From Kineosporia aurantiaca JCM 3230 (GTDB lineage: Bacteria; Actinomycetota; Actinomycetes; Actinomycetales; Kineosporiaceae): DNA of 64,000 nucleotides. Below are positions 1 to 9,807 of this stretch, in pieces (position 1 is the stretch's first letter; every line of letters starts with the position of its first letter). The translations under genes were made by a program, and so were the position numbers. The stretch lies in the NCBI GenBank assembly GCA_000719025.1, contig JODP01000006.1, forward strand, positions 744,001 to 808,000, written 5' to 3'. The notes under the pieces were generated by a model. That model saw only the letters and a program-made list of their open reading frames with translations, did no database searches and was not told the origin of the DNA.

Positions 1-614
1 ACCAGTACGCCGAGGGCGAGACCGCCGAGACGGTGGACGACGCGCGGACCAAGGCGGAGGGCGGCCGGCTGCACATCCTCGAGGTGCAGCGGCTGATCCG
101 GACCATGCCCAAGGTGGTGATCGCCGTGGTCAGCGGCTGGGCCGCCGGGGGTGGGCACAGCCTGCACGTGGTCTGCGACCTGACCATCGCCAGCCGGCAG
201 CACGCCCGGTTCAAGCAGACCGACGCGGACGTCGGCTCGTTCGACGCCGGCTACGGCTCGGCCTACCTGGCCAAGATGGTCGGGCAGAAGTTCGCCCGGG
301 AGATCTTCTTCCTCGGCCGCCCCTACGACGCCGAGACGATGCAGCGGATGGGCGCGGTGAACGAGGTGGCCGACCACGCCGACCTGGAGAACGCGGCGCT
401 GGAGATGGCGGCCGCGATCAACAGCAAGAGCCCGACCGCGCAGCGGATGCTGAAGTTCGCCTTCAACCTCACCGACGACGGCCTGATGGGGCAGCAGGTG
501 TTCGCCGGGGAGGCGACCCGGCTGGCCTACATGACCGACGAGGCGGTGGAGGGCCGGGACGCGTTCCTGCAGAAGCGCGAACCCGACTGGAGCCCGTACC
601 CGTACTACTACTGA
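1..614 (+). CDS. menB: 1,4-dihydroxy-2-naphthoyl-CoA synthase, C-terminal part (cut by window edge)
   Basis: MenB cyclises o-succinylbenzoyl-CoA to 1,4-dihydroxy-2-naphthoyl-CoA in cytosolic menaquinone synthesis. The open frame runs in from the left edge at base 3, so the GTG at base 33 is internal and the N-terminus lies outside the window. About 203 residues are visible. They show the crotonase-fold oxyanion-hole segment VSGWAAGGGHSLHVVCDLT, the MenB-typical TDADVGSFDAGYGSAYLA stretch, and the characteristic C-terminus ending QKREPDWSPYPYYY, which resembles mycobacterial MenB. The gene fits with menF and menG about 8-10 kb downstream. The alternative, a generic enoyl-CoA hydratase, is unlikely given these family-specific segments. 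Confidence 0.95.
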   Translation, partial: QYAEGETAETVDDARTKAEGGRLHILEVQRLIRTMPKVVIAVVSGWAAGGGHSLHVVCDLTIASRQHARFKQTDADVGSFDAGYGSAYLAKMVGQKFAREIFFLGRPYDAETMQRMGAVNEVADHADLENAALEMAAAINSKSPTAQRMLKFAFNLTDDGLMGQQVFAGEATRLAYMTDEAVEGRDAFLQKREPDWSPYPYYY

Positions 615-717
615 TTCCACTGAATTGCCGCCGACTTCCGGGGGCCTCACCCCTCCCCTCGGAGGCTCGGCGTGGCAGGCTTAGGGGCAGGGAAACCGAC
701 AGAAGGGGGAGCGGAGC

Positions 718-1098
718 GTGCTGCTGACCGCCTTGCCCGCGTTGCTCTACATCGGCCTCGTCGTCTACTCGGTGTTCGACGCCCTGCAGACCCCGGCCGA
801 CGAGCTCTACCGCCTGACCCGCGCTCAATGGGTCGTCGTGATCGTCCTGATCCCGTTGTTCGGCGCGATCTGCTGGCTGCTGGCCACCGGGCCGCGGCGG
901 GGCCGGCACGAGCACGCGCCGGGGCATCCGGCGGGCACCGGCTGGGCCGCTGAGGGCATGACGCAGTACCCGGTCGGGCCGGACGACGACCCGGAGTTCA
1001 TTGCCGGTCTCGCCCGGACGCAGCGCAAACGCACGCTGACCAGGCGCGACGAAGAGGACGAGGCGAAGAAGAAGCAGGACGAGGACCCGGCCGGCTGA
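718..1098 (+). CDS. small membrane protein with PLDc_N-type N-terminal domain
   Basis: A 126-residue protein with two predicted transmembrane helices (about residues 4-22 and 39-58) separated by a short loop containing DALQTPADELYRL, the layout of the PLDc_N (phospholipase D nuclease N-terminal) family. The remainder is a hydrophilic tail rich in Asp, Glu and Lys. No catalytic HKD motif is present, so no nuclease or lipase activity is expected. The GTG start is preceded by a purine-rich AGGGGGA ribosome-binding site. It lies 103 bp after menB on the same strand and may be cotranscribed. Its cellular role is unknown. Confidence 0.8.
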   Translation: MLLTALPALLYIGLVVYSVFDALQTPADELYRLTRAQWVVVIVLIPLFGAICWLLATGPRRGRHEHAPGHPAGTGWAAEGMTQYPVGPDDDPEFIAGLARTQRKRTLTRRDEEDEAKKKQDEDPAG

Positions 1099-1104
1099 GC
1101 GCTT

Positions 1105-1128
1105 CGGGGGGCGGTCGCCCGCCCCCCG
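1105..1128. terminator. GC-rich hairpin between convergent genes
   Basis: A perfect 10-bp inverted repeat, CGGGGGGCGG and CCGCCCCCCG, around a TCGC tetraloop sits in the 36-bp gap between the PLDc_N-type gene and the convergent oxidoreductase gene. There is no T-run, so it probably works as a bidirectional actinobacterial-type terminator or an mRNA 3'-end stabiliser. Confidence 0.7.
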
Positions 1129-1134
1129 AGGCCT

Positions 1135-2034
1135 TCAGTAGAGCTCTTCGGCGATCACCCGGAGCTCGTCCAGCACGCTCCTCCCCTCGCGGGGGATCGG
1201 CTGGATACAGACGTGGTCGGCGCCGGCCTCGCGGTGCTGCTTCACCCGTTCCAGCGCGCTGTCGCCCCAGCCGAACAGGCCGTCGATCAGCCGGTCGCTG
1301 CCGCCGTCGCGGACGTCAGCCTCCTCGAAGCCGAGCCGGAGCCAGGCGTTCACGTAGTTGGGCAGGCCCAGGTAGTACTTGAGGAAGTCCCGGGCCAGCG
1401 CCCGCGCCTCGGCCGGGTCGTTCGCGAGCACCACCTTCTGCTCCGGGGCCAGGAACCGGTCCGGCCCCAGGGCCGCCCGGGCGATCCGGGTGTGCTCGGG
1501 CGTGGTCAGATAGGGCAGAGAGCCGGCCGCGCGGTCCCGGGCCAGGTCCAGAGCCTTGGGGCCGAGGGCGGCCAGCGCCCGGTGACGGATCGGCACCGGC
1601 GGCTCGGCGGCGTCCAGGCCGTCCAGGTATTCCGCCAGCCGGGCCATCGGCCGGGCGTACTGACCGTGGTTGAACTCGGTCTGCGGATGGTGGCCGACCC
1701 CGAGCCCGAGGACGAACCGGTCGCCGAAGCGCTCGGCCACCCGGGTGTAGGCGGCCGCGACCTCGGCCGCCGGGTCCCGCCAGATGTTGGCGATCGAGGT
1801 GCCCACCACCAGCCGGTCGCCGGCCTCCAGGAGCCGCTCGATCCGGGACAGGTCCGCGCCCCAGGAGCCGCCCAGCCAGAGCGAGGCGAAGCCCAGCCCC
1901 TCCAGTTCGGCGGCGAAGGAACCCTCTTCGCCCTCGGCCAGTCTCCCGATACCGACCCAGACGCCGTACGGGTTCTCCGGGCCGAGGGGGATGCCGCCGG
2001 AAGGTGTTTGATTTTCATCTAACATGTGGCGCAC
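1135..2034 (-). CDS. LLM-class F420-dependent oxidoreductase (TIGR03620-like)
   Basis: A 299-residue protein of the bacterial luciferase-like monooxygenase superfamily with a TIM-barrel fold. Segments typical of F420-dependent members are visible: ELEGLGFASLWLGGSWG near the N-terminus, VGTSIANIWRDPAAEVAAAY, then RFVLGLGVGHHPQTE and AEYLDGLD. The overall pattern matches the TIGR03620 group of probable F420-dependent oxidoreductases; the substrate is unknown. The GTG start used here has GGAG four bases upstream. An ATG three codons further in, preceded by AAGG, is a plausible alternative. It is divergent from the large signalling gene, with about 110 bp between the two starts. Confidence 0.85.
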   Translation of the reverse strand: MRHMLDENQTPSGGIPLGPENPYGVWVGIGRLAEGEEGSFAAELEGLGFASLWLGGSWGADLSRIERLLEAGDRLVVGTSIANIWRDPAAEVAAAYTRVAERFGDRFVLGLGVGHHPQTEFNHGQYARPMARLAEYLDGLDAAEPPVPIRHRALAALGPKALDLARDRAAGSLPYLTTPEHTRIARAALGPDRFLAPEQKVVLANDPAEARALARDFLKYYLGLPNYVNAWLRLGFEEADVRDGGSDRLIDGLFGWGDSALERVKQHREAGADHVCIQPIPREGRSVLDELRVIAEELY

Positions 2035-2145
2035 CTTACTCCGTCCCCGGTCTCGACAGCTGTCCCAATTTCCCGCCGACGAACGTCAAGCCCACTCCCT
2101 CACCTGGCGATATCCCGGGACAACGGGGATTGTGAGGCGCGACGG

Positions 2146-5100
2146 ATGACGAACACGGAACCGGGGAGCGAAGCCAACGGCTCCCGGGTCGACGGGAAGG
2201 TCCCAGGCCAACGGGCTCCGGACGGGCCGAACCCGGCCTCCGGGCCGGCCCCGGGCGAGACGCTGGTCTTCGAGGACCAGTTCGGCCGCGTCACCCGGAT
2301 CGGCGCCGGTGAGGACGCGCTGCTGCGTCGCGAGATGCTGGGTGCCAACGCCGCTGCGCGCGCTCGCTATTCGGCGGCGGTGATGGAGCGGCTGCGGGGT
2401 ATCAACGGAGTGCCCGAGCTGGTCGGTGCGGCAGAAGGCGCGATCTACCACGTACGGGCGTTTCGTGGCATCGCGCTACGTCAGCTGATGCGTTCCCCCA
2501 ACGGGCACCTCGACCTCCCGACCCTCGTCGACCTCGCGGTTGACCTGGCCACTCTGCTTACCCAGATACATGGTCGTGGAGTGCTCCACAACGATCTGCG
2601 CCCCGAAGTCATCCTGCTGAGCCCCGTCCAAAACCGTCCCACCATAGTCAACTTCGACCGGGCCACGCTGTTCTCCGGCGAGCAGCCCGGCTACTCGCAC
2701 ACCAACGCGATCATCAACCGCCTCGCCTACCTTGCCCCGGAACAGACCGGCCGCACCGCACAGCCCGTGGACCAGCGGGCCGACCTCTACACGCTCGGTA
2801 TCGTGTTCTACGAACTGTGCACCGGTGAGCCCCCGTTCGGCCGTGGCGACGGTGACGCGCTGAGCCTGATGCGCGACCAACTGGCCCGGATGCCCACCCC
2901 GATCGATGTCGTGAACCCGGCCTTTCCGCGTCCCTTCTCGGACATCGTGGCCAAACTGCTGGAGAAGGAGCCGGGCCGGCGCTACCAGAGCGCCGCCGGG
3001 CTCCTGCACGACCTGCGCCGCCTGCGGCAGGAGATCGTGAAGGCGGGCGGCGGGCGGCACGGCCGGCAACTGGCCCAGATCAGTTCGTTCGTGCTCGGCG
3101 ACCGGGACTTCCCGCACCAGCTGACCGGCCCCTCCCGGCTCTTCGCCCGGGACGCCGAGATCGCCCGGCTGCGCTCGGCGTTCACCGCGATGTGTGCCGG
3201 TGGCGCTCGTGGTGTGCTGGTCACCGGCCGGGCCGGGGTGGGGAAGACCGCGCTGATCGACCAGTTGCGCCCAATCGTCGCGGCGGCCGGGGGTTGGTTT
3301 ATTTCCGGCACCTTTGAGGCGGCCGATGCTGATTTGCGTACGGACGCACTCACGAGCGCGTTGGGTGCGTTGGGTCGGCTGCTCCTGGCCGAGCCGGAGA
3401 GCGCGCTGCTGGAGCAACGTCGACGTCTGCGCAGCATGCTCGGGGGTAACGCCGCTCTGATGGCCGGGCTCGTGCCGGATCTGGCGCCGGTGTTGGGCGT
3501 CACCGGCGACCCGCCGCTCGGTGACCCACTGGAGATCCAGAGCCGGGCCCGGCAGGGCGCCCTCGACGTGCTGCGCGCCACCGCCTCCCGGCAGCGGCCG
3601 GTGGTGCTGGCGCTGGACTCGCTGCAGTTCGCCGGGAGCCTGCCGCTGAGCCTGTTGGACGCCGTGCTGACCGGTAGCGAAGTGGACGGGTTGCTCCTGG
3701 TCGGGGCCTTTCGCGACGAAGAGGTGGGTGAGAACCACCCGATCCGCGCCCTGGTGCCGCGCTGGACCCAGCTCGGGCTCTGGCCGGCCGCGATCCGGCT
3801 GGAGAATCTGGGCCGCGACGACCTGTCCGACCTGCTCGGCGAGATGCTCCGGCTGGACCGGCGGGAGTCGGCCCGGCTGGCCGACGTGGTCGGGGCCCGC
3901 ACCCGGGGGAACCCGGACGAGACCATCGAACTGCTCAACGCGCTGCGTACCGAGGGCGCGCTGCGGCTCGGCGAGAACGGCTGGACTTGGGACGCATCGC
4001 TGATCCGGGGTCGGCTGGACGGCGGCGAGAGCGGTGACCTGCTGGCGGCCCGGCTGCAGCGACTGCCCGACCCGACCGTGGCGGTGCTCGAGGTACTGGC
4101 CGGTCTTGGGCAGAAGAGCGAGACCTCGGTGCTGGCCACCGCGGCCGGGATGAGCGTGGAGCAACTGGACGAGCGGCTGGAACCGGCCCTGGCCGAGGGG
4201 CTGGTGGCGATCACCACGGGCGTCGCCGAAGGGCAGGCCACGGTGCGGTTCCGGCACGAGCGCAGCCGCCAGCTGGTGCGGCCCGGCCCGGAGTCGGTCC
4301 ACCTGCTGCACCTGACCATCGCGCACCGGCTCGCCGACGATCCGCGGCACCTGGCGACCGCGGCGACGCAGTATCTGGCCGCCCGGCCGGAACTGGTCGA
4401 TCCGGCCGAACGGCGTAAGGCGGCCGCTCTGCTGGAGCGGGCCGGGAAGTCGGTCCGGGTGACGAATCCGGCTGCTGCGGAACGGTTCTACGCGGCCGGG
4501 GCGGAGCTGCTGGGCGACGGCGTCGAGGAGGCGGCCGACGCCGAGCTGCTACTGAGGCTGCATCTGGACCGGCACGCCACGGTCTACGGGCTGGGCGAGC
4601 TGGCCGCCATGGACGAGCTGTTCGCCTGGCTCTGCGAGCACTGCGCCGACCCGCTGCGCCTGAGCGAGCCGGTCTGCCTGCAGATCTCCGCCCTGACCAA
4701 CCGGGACCGGATGGACGAGGCGTTCCGGCTGGGCCGGCAGCAGCTGGAGCGGCTCGGCAGCCCGGTGCCGGACGACCTTCCCGGCTTCATCTCCTCCGGA
4801 CTGCCCGCCTTCACCGCCTGGGCCGAGGCGGACGACGTCGCCGGCGACCGCAACCGCCCGGAGCCGACCGACCCGGTGATCGTGGCCCGCGCCTCGGTGA
4901 TGCAAAGGCTCACCCACACAGCTTATTTCGGCGATCACGACCTGCTCGGCTGGGTGATCCTGGAGAGCCGGCGGATGTGGGCCGAGTACGGTCCGCAGCG
5001 TCAGCTGGTGGCGATCCTGTCCCATTCGGCGCTGATCACCATTGGCCGGGCGGGCGATTTCCGATCCGGTTACCAGGTCGGCCGGCGGGTTCTGACGATC

Positions 5101-8100
5101 AGCGCCGAGCGCGGGTACGAGCCGGAAACCTCCTATGCCCGATATCTTTACGGCGCCATCGCCAGTGCCTGGTTCGAGCCGCTGGAGAGCTCCGTCGCCG
5201 ACCTCCAGCAGGCCGAGTCGGGGCTGATGCGCGGCGGTGAACCGCAGGCGGCGGCGTTCAGTTACCTGGCCCAGTGCGTCGCCCTGCTGGACTTCGTCCC
5301 GACGCTGGACGACCTGCTGGTCACCATCGACCGCGGACTGGCCCTGGCCGCCCGGATGGGCAACGACCAGGCCCGTCAGCTGATCTTCAGCTACCGATCA
5401 CTGGTGCTGGCGCTGAACGAGGCCCCCGGCCCCGGCCTGGAGGGCGCCACCGACCTGACGGTGCCGGTGGCAATCGTCCATCATCATCTCGCCGGGGCCC
5501 TGCTGGCCGCCGTGCTCGGACGGGACGCGGAGCTGAAGGACCACGTCGAGGCCGTCATGCCGATGTTCTCCTTCCTGGAGAGCAGCTATCCGGGGGCCCA
5601 GGCGCAGGTGCTGAACGCCTTGTCCCTGACCCGGCGCCTGCAGGAGAACCCTGGGCAAGAGGACGTCCGGGAGCGGCTTTTCCAGGCCCGGGAGTGGCTG
5701 GGAGGCCGGGCCGCGGACTCCCCGGCCCAGTTCGGCCACCTGATCTCCTGGATCGACGCCGAAACGGCCTGGGCGGACGGCGATCCGCTGACCGCGATGA
5801 AGCACTTCGACGACGCGGTGCTGCACACTCCGCCGTACCGCGGGTGGCACCGGGCGCTGCTCCTGGAGCGGTACGCCCTGTTTCGGGGCGAGCAGGGCCA
5901 CGAGTACGGCACCCGATCCATGCTCACCCTGGCCCGGGACTCGTATGCGGCCTGGGGAGCGACGCTCAAGGTTGCCCAGATGCGCCAGCGGCACTCGTTC
6001 CTGCGGGCGGTGATGCCCGAGCACGAGCCGCAGCCGCACCGGGTGGACGCGGTAATCGGTTCCCAGGGGCAGGCAACCCCTTTCGGCTCCGATGCGCTGG
6101 ACCTGCTCGGGGTTCTCTCGGCGTCCCAGGCGATCGGCCGCGAGACCGGGTTCGACCAGTTGCACGCCCGCGTGGTCGAGGTACTCACGGCGATGACCGG
6201 CGCCACCGACGTGACGATTCTACTGAAGGACGCGCACGGCGAGTGGGCTGTCCCCGGCAGGCTTTCGGGGGCCGAGGCAGGGTTTCCGGTCTCGGCCTTC
6301 CGTTACGCCGAGCGCACCGGTGAGCCGCTCCTGGTCGCCGACGCCACCCGGGACGACCGGTTCAGCAGCGACGAGTACCTGCGCGGCCTGGACTGCTGCG
6401 CCCTGATGGTAGTGCCGATCCGGGTGCAGGGTGAGGCCGGCCTGGTTCTCGTGCTCGAGAATCACCTGCACAGCAATGCCTTTGCCCCGGACCGGCTGGA
6501 TGCGGTGCGCCTGATCGCCGGCCAGCTGGCGGTCTCCTTCGAGAACGCGGTGGCCCGGCGGCGCGCGGAACTCGAAGCACAGCAACGGGAACGGCTGCTC
6601 GAGACGGTCCGTCAGCGCGAACGATTGCTGGAGACGCTGCTGGCGATCCAGCGGGACATCGCCCACCGGGTACCGCTGCAGCTGGTCCTGGACGCGGTGA
6701 CCGAGGGCGCCTCCGGCATGCTCGACGGTGCCTTCGTGGCCCTGGTCCTGCTCGATCCCGAGGGCGACGGCCGGCCGAGCATCCCCTCGGTCAGCGGGCA
6801 CCGGGCCGGCGCCGAGACCGACGAGGTGGTGCTGCGCACGGCCGCGGCCGCGATCGAGACGGACGAGCTGGTCGCGCTGCCCGACAGCGGTGAGGTCACC
6901 CTGATCGCGGCGCCGGTGCACGCCAGCGGGCGGATCATCGGCAGCCTGGTGAGCAGCGCGGCCGACCGGCTGGGGCCCGAGGACTGGCGGCAGGACCTGC
7001 TCGGGGCCTTCGCCGAGCAGGTCAGCCTGGCCCTGAACGACGCCAGCACACTGGCCGCGATCCGCGAGGCCTCCTACGACTCGCTCACCGGCCTGGCCAA
7101 TCGCTCGCTGTTCCTGGACCGGCTGAAGCAGTCCCTGTCCGGTCCGGGCGAGCACGAGGTGAGCGTGCTGTTCATCGACCTCGACCGGTTCAAGGCGGTG
7201 AACGACACGCTCGGTCACGGGGTCGGCGACGAGCTGCTGGCCGAGGTGGCCCGCCGCCTGCGGGACTGCATCCGGGGCTCGGACACCGTGGCCCGACTTG
7301 GTGGGGACGAGTTCGCGGTGCTGATGGAGGGCACCAAGGGGCCGGCCCCGGCGCTCCGGGCGGCCGAGCGGATCGGCTCCGCGCTGACCCAGCCGATCCA
7401 GCTCGGCGGGCGCGACATCTTCGCCTCGGCCAGCGTCGGGGTGGCCCACGGGAACGCGGCCCAGCACGAGAGCGGAGAGCTGCTGCGCCAGGCCGACCTG
7501 GCGATGTACCAGGCCAAGAAGACCGGTAACCGCCGGGCAGTGGTCTTCGAACCGCAGATGCAGGAGGACGCCCGGGACCGCCTGGAGCTGCAGGGTGACC
7601 TACGGCGGGCGCTGTCCGAGGGCCAGTTCGAACTGGTTTACCAGCCCCTGATGGACCTGCCGGGCCGGCGTCCTCTGGGAGTGGAGACCCTGATCCGCTG
7701 GCGGCACCCGGAACGCGGGATGATCTCGCCCGCCCTGTTCGTCCCGATCGCCGAGGACACCGGGGCGGTGATCGAGATGGGCCGCTGGGTGCTGATCCAG
7801 AGCTGCCGGCAGGTGGCCGCCTGGCGCCGCAACGCGCGTCCCGACCTGAGGCTGAACATCAACGTCTCGGCCCGCCAGCTGTCCGACGGGCAACTGGCCA
7901 AGGACGTGATCTCCACCCTGGCCGAAACCGGCCTGCCCGCCTCGGCGCTCACCCTCGAACTCACCGAGACGGTGCTCATGGAGGATCCGGAGGGGATTAC
8001 CGCGCAGCTGTCCGAGTTGCGGCGGATCGGCGTCCAGGTCGGCATCGACGACTTCGGCACCGGCTACTCCTCGCTGTCCTACCTGCGCCGGTTCCCGGTG

Positions 8101-8355
8101 GACAAGCTGAAGATCGACAAGTCGTTCATCGACAACATCGAGACCGTGGAGGAGGACCTGGCGATCGTCCGCACGGTCGTCGACCTGGCCCGGATCCTGT
8201 CGCTGGAGACCACCGCCGAGGGGATCGAGAGCGAGGCCCAGGCCGACCTGCTGCGCGACGTCGGCTGCGAGGTCGGGCAGGGGTACTTCTTCGCCCGGCC
8301 GCTGCCGCCCGAAGAGATACCGGCCTTCCTCAGCCGTTACCCAGCGCACCCTTGA
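2146..8355 (+). CDS. giant signalling protein: degenerate kinase - P-loop ATPase/TPR - GAF - GAF - GGDEF - EAL
   Basis: A 2069-residue cytosolic protein starting at the ATG with GAGG eight bases upstream; an in-frame start 120 bp earlier would overlap the divergent gene and is less likely. Domains: a protein-kinase fold (about 45-300) with HND at 148-150 and NFD at 169-171 instead of DFG, and apparently no beta-3 lysine, so probably a pseudokinase; a P-loop GRAGVGKT (361-368) starting an AAA/STAND-like ATPase and helical TPR-like region (to about 1290); GAF (about 1323-1470); a short coiled coil; a second GAF (about 1500-1635); GGDEF with intact motif (1719-1723) and an I-site RGSD (1710-1713) at the right five-residue spacing; and EAL with ETL (E1847) and DDFGTGYSSL (from 1968). 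The cyclase motif is intact and the phosphodiesterase residues look complete. The 3' end overlaps convergent menF by 26 bp. Confidence 0.9.
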   Translation: MTNTEPGSEANGSRVDGKVPGQRAPDGPNPASGPAPGETLVFEDQFGRVTRIGAGEDALLRREMLGANAAARARYSAAVMERLRGINGVPELVGAAEGAIYHVRAFRGIALRQLMRSPNGHLDLPTLVDLAVDLATLLTQIHGRGVLHNDLRPEVILLSPVQNRPTIVNFDRATLFSGEQPGYSHTNAIINRLAYLAPEQTGRTAQPVDQRADLYTLGIVFYELCTGEPPFGRGDGDALSLMRDQLARMPTPIDVVNPAFPRPFSDIVAKLLEKEPGRRYQSAAGLLHDLRRLRQEIVKAGGGRHGRQLAQISSFVLGDRDFPHQLTGPSRLFARDAEIARLRSAFTAMCAGGARGVLVTGRAGVGKTALIDQLRPIVAAAGGWFISGTFEAADADLRTDALTSALGALGRLLLAEPESALLEQRRRLRSMLGGNAALMAGLVPDLAPVLGVTGDPPLGDPLEIQSRARQGALDVLRATASRQRPVVLALDSLQFAGSLPLSLLDAVLTGSEVDGLLLVGAFRDEEVGENHPIRALVPRWTQLGLWPAAIRLENLGRDDLSDLLGEMLRLDRRESARLADVVGARTRGNPDETIELLNALRTEGALRLGENGWTWDASLIRGRLDGGESGDLLAARLQRLPDPTVAVLEVLAGLGQKSETSVLATAAGMSVEQLDERLEPALAEGLVAITTGVAEGQATVRFRHERSRQLVRPGPESVHLLHLTIAHRLADDPRHLATAATQYLAARPELVDPAERRKAAALLERAGKSVRVTNPAAAERFYAAGAELLGDGVEEAADAELLLRLHLDRHATVYGLGELAAMDELFAWLCEHCADPLRLSEPVCLQISALTNRDRMDEAFRLGRQQLERLGSPVPDDLPGFISSGLPAFTAWAEADDVAGDRNRPEPTDPVIVARASVMQRLTHTAYFGDHDLLGWVILESRRMWAEYGPQRQLVAILSHSALITIGRAGDFRSGYQVGRRVLTISAERGYEPETSYARYLYGAIASAWFEPLESSVADLQQAESGLMRGGEPQAAAFSYLAQCVALLDFVPTLDDLLVTIDRGLALAARMGNDQARQLIFSYRSLVLALNEAPGPGLEGATDLTVPVAIVHHHLAGALLAAVLGRDAELKDHVEAVMPMFSFLESSYPGAQAQVLNALSLTRRLQENPGQEDVRERLFQAREWLGGRAADSPAQFGHLISWIDAETAWADGDPLTAMKHFDDAVLHTPPYRGWHRALLLERYALFRGEQGHEYGTRSMLTLARDSYAAWGATLKVAQMRQRHSFLRAVMPEHEPQPHRVDAVIGSQGQATPFGSDALDLLGVLSASQAIGRETGFDQLHARVVEVLTAMTGATDVTILLKDAHGEWAVPGRLSGAEAGFPVSAFRYAERTGEPLLVADATRDDRFSSDEYLRGLDCCALMVVPIRVQGEAGLVLVLENHLHSNAFAPDRLDAVRLIAGQLAVSFENAVARRRAELEAQQRERLLETVRQRERLLETLLAIQRDIAHRVPLQLVLDAVTEGASGMLDGAFVALVLLDPEGDGRPSIPSVSGHRAGAETDEVVLRTAAAAIETDELVALPDSGEVTLIAAPVHASGRIIGSLVSSAADRLGPEDWRQDLLGAFAEQVSLALNDASTLAAIREASYDSLTGLANRSLFLDRLKQSLSGPGEHEVSVLFIDLDRFKAVNDTLGHGVGDELLAEVARRLRDCIRGSDTVARLGGDEFAVLMEGTKGPAPALRAAERIGSALTQPIQLGGRDIFASASVGVAHGNAAQHESGELLRQADLAMYQAKKTGNRRAVVFEPQMQEDARDRLELQGDLRRALSEGQFELVYQPLMDLPGRRPLGVETLIRWRHPERGMISPALFVPIAEDTGAVIEMGRWVLIQSCRQVAAWRRNARPDLRLNINVSARQLSDGQLAKDVISTLAETGLPASALTLELTETVLMEDPEGITAQLSELRRIGVQVGIDDFGTGYSSLSYLRRFPVDKLKIDKSFIDNIETVEEDLAIVRTVVDLARILSLETTAEGIESEAQADLLRDVGCEVGQGYFFARPLPPEEIPAFLSRYPAHP

Positions 8356-9592
8356 TCGGCAGCAGCTTGGCCTCGGACTCGGCCAGCTCGGCCTCCGGGT
8401 CCGACCCGGCGACGATCCCGCAGCCGGCGAAAAGCCGCAGTGTCCGGGGGTCTTCGGCGTCCAGCTGAGCGCTGCGCAGGGCAATGCCCCACTCACCGTC
8501 GCCGGCCGCGTCCACCCAGCCGACCGGCCCGGCGTACCGACCCCGGTCCATCCCCTCAACCGCCTCGATCAGCTTCGCCGCCGAAGCCGTCGGGGTACCG
8601 CAGACCGCGGCCGAGGGATGCAGCGCGGCCGCCAGGTCCAGCGACGTGGCGCCGTCGGCCAGCACCCCGGTGACGTCGGTGGCCAGGTGCATGACGTTGG
8701 GCAGGTGCAGCACGAAGGGGGAGTCCGGCACGTTCGTCGTCGCGCAGTGCGGGGCCAGGGCCTCCGCCACCGAACGCACCGCGTACTCGTGCTCCTCCAG
8801 GTCCTTGCTCGACCGGGCCAGCGACGCCGCCAGGGCCAGGTCCTGCTCGTCGTTGCGGGTGCGCCGGATCGTGCCGGCCAGCACCCGCGAGGTGACCAGC
8901 CCGCGTTCCAGCTTGACCAGCATCTCCGGAGTGGCGCCGACCAGTCCGTCCACGCTGAACGTCCAGCAGTTCGGGTAGTCCCCGGCCAGCCGGGACAGCA
9001 GGTCGCGCGGGTCCACGTCGTCCACCGTGCGGGCCACCACGTCCCGGGCCAGCACCACCTTCTCCACCTCGCCGGCCTCGATCCGGCTGATCACCTCGGC
9101 CACCGCGGCCGTCCACTCCTGCGGTTCGCGGGTGGGGGTGAAGACGGTTCCGGCCGGCCGCTCGTCGGACCGCTCGTGCCGGGTGAGCGCGACCGGGGCG
9201 GGCAGCGTCCCGTCCGCCGTGATCGTGGTCAGCCACCAGGCGTTCCCGCGATGCCCCACCACCACCTCGGGCACGATCAGCGCGCTGCCCGAGGGCGAGG
9301 TGGGGGAGAAGGCGAACGACCCGAAGGCCACCGGACCGGTACCGGGCAGCCGCACCTCGTCCCGGACCACCGCGCGCCGGCGCACCTCACCCCAGGTCCG
9401 GATCGCGGACTCGAAGCGGGACTCGCCCGCGCCGGTCACCCGCATCGCCTCGCCCCAGCCGACCAGGCCCTCGCCGTGCCGGACCCAGGAAAGACTCGGT
9501 TGGCCCGGCGGGAGCAGGGCCAGGAGCGGACCGGGGTCGGGGATCGTCACGGTGCGGGCGACGAGGGATGCGAGGGCGGGCGCAGTGGTCAT
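8330..9592 (-). CDS. menF: isochorismate synthase (menaquinone-type MenF)
   Basis: A 420-residue chorismate-binding enzyme that converts chorismate to isochorismate, the entry to menaquinone synthesis. The C-terminal half carries the signature segments of the family: EVEKVVLARDV, HEYAVRSV, LHPSAAVCGTPT, GMDRGRYAGPVGW and the end GCGIVAGSDPEAELAESEAK. The start chosen is the ATG with GGAGG five bases upstream; a reading frame 48 codons longer has no comparable site. A siderophore-type isochorismate synthase (EntC/DhbC) cannot be excluded from sequence alone, but no siderophore genes are nearby and menG is divergent from it. Confidence 0.9.
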   Translation of the reverse strand: MTTAPALASLVARTVTIPDPGPLLALLPPGQPSLSWVRHGEGLVGWGEAMRVTGAGESRFESAIRTWGEVRRRAVVRDEVRLPGTGPVAFGSFAFSPTSPSGSALIVPEVVVGHRGNAWWLTTITADGTLPAPVALTRHERSDERPAGTVFTPTREPQEWTAAVAEVISRIEAGEVEKVVLARDVVARTVDDVDPRDLLSRLAGDYPNCWTFSVDGLVGATPEMLVKLERGLVTSRVLAGTIRRTRNDEQDLALAASLARSSKDLEEHEYAVRSVAEALAPHCATTNVPDSPFVLHLPNVMHLATDVTGVLADGATSLDLAAALHPSAAVCGTPTASAAKLIEAVEGMDRGRYAGPVGWVDAAGDGEWGIALRSAQLDAEDPRTLRLFAGCGIVAGSDPEAELAESEAKLLPIKGALGNG

Positions 9593-9807
9593 GATGACCT
9601 CCAGATTAGGAGCGAAATCGCCAGGCCATCCGGCGGGGCGGGCCCCGGTAACCGTCCCGAAACCGGCTTTGGCGACCAAGCGGTCAGCGATCAGGGCTGT
9701 GGCCTGCAGGCCTGGCCCGGTTGTGAACTCGCGCACCCTTACCCCCGAACGGGGTCCCGGCGGCCGCGGTGGGGCGATGGCGGGCGCTCCGTGGGAGCAT
9801 CGGAACC

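Noticed and set aside
2290..3045. Active Ser/Thr kinase in the large signalling protein
   Set aside because: HND, NFD in place of DFG, and loss of the catalytic-loop asparagine and probably the lysine argue for a pseudokinase.
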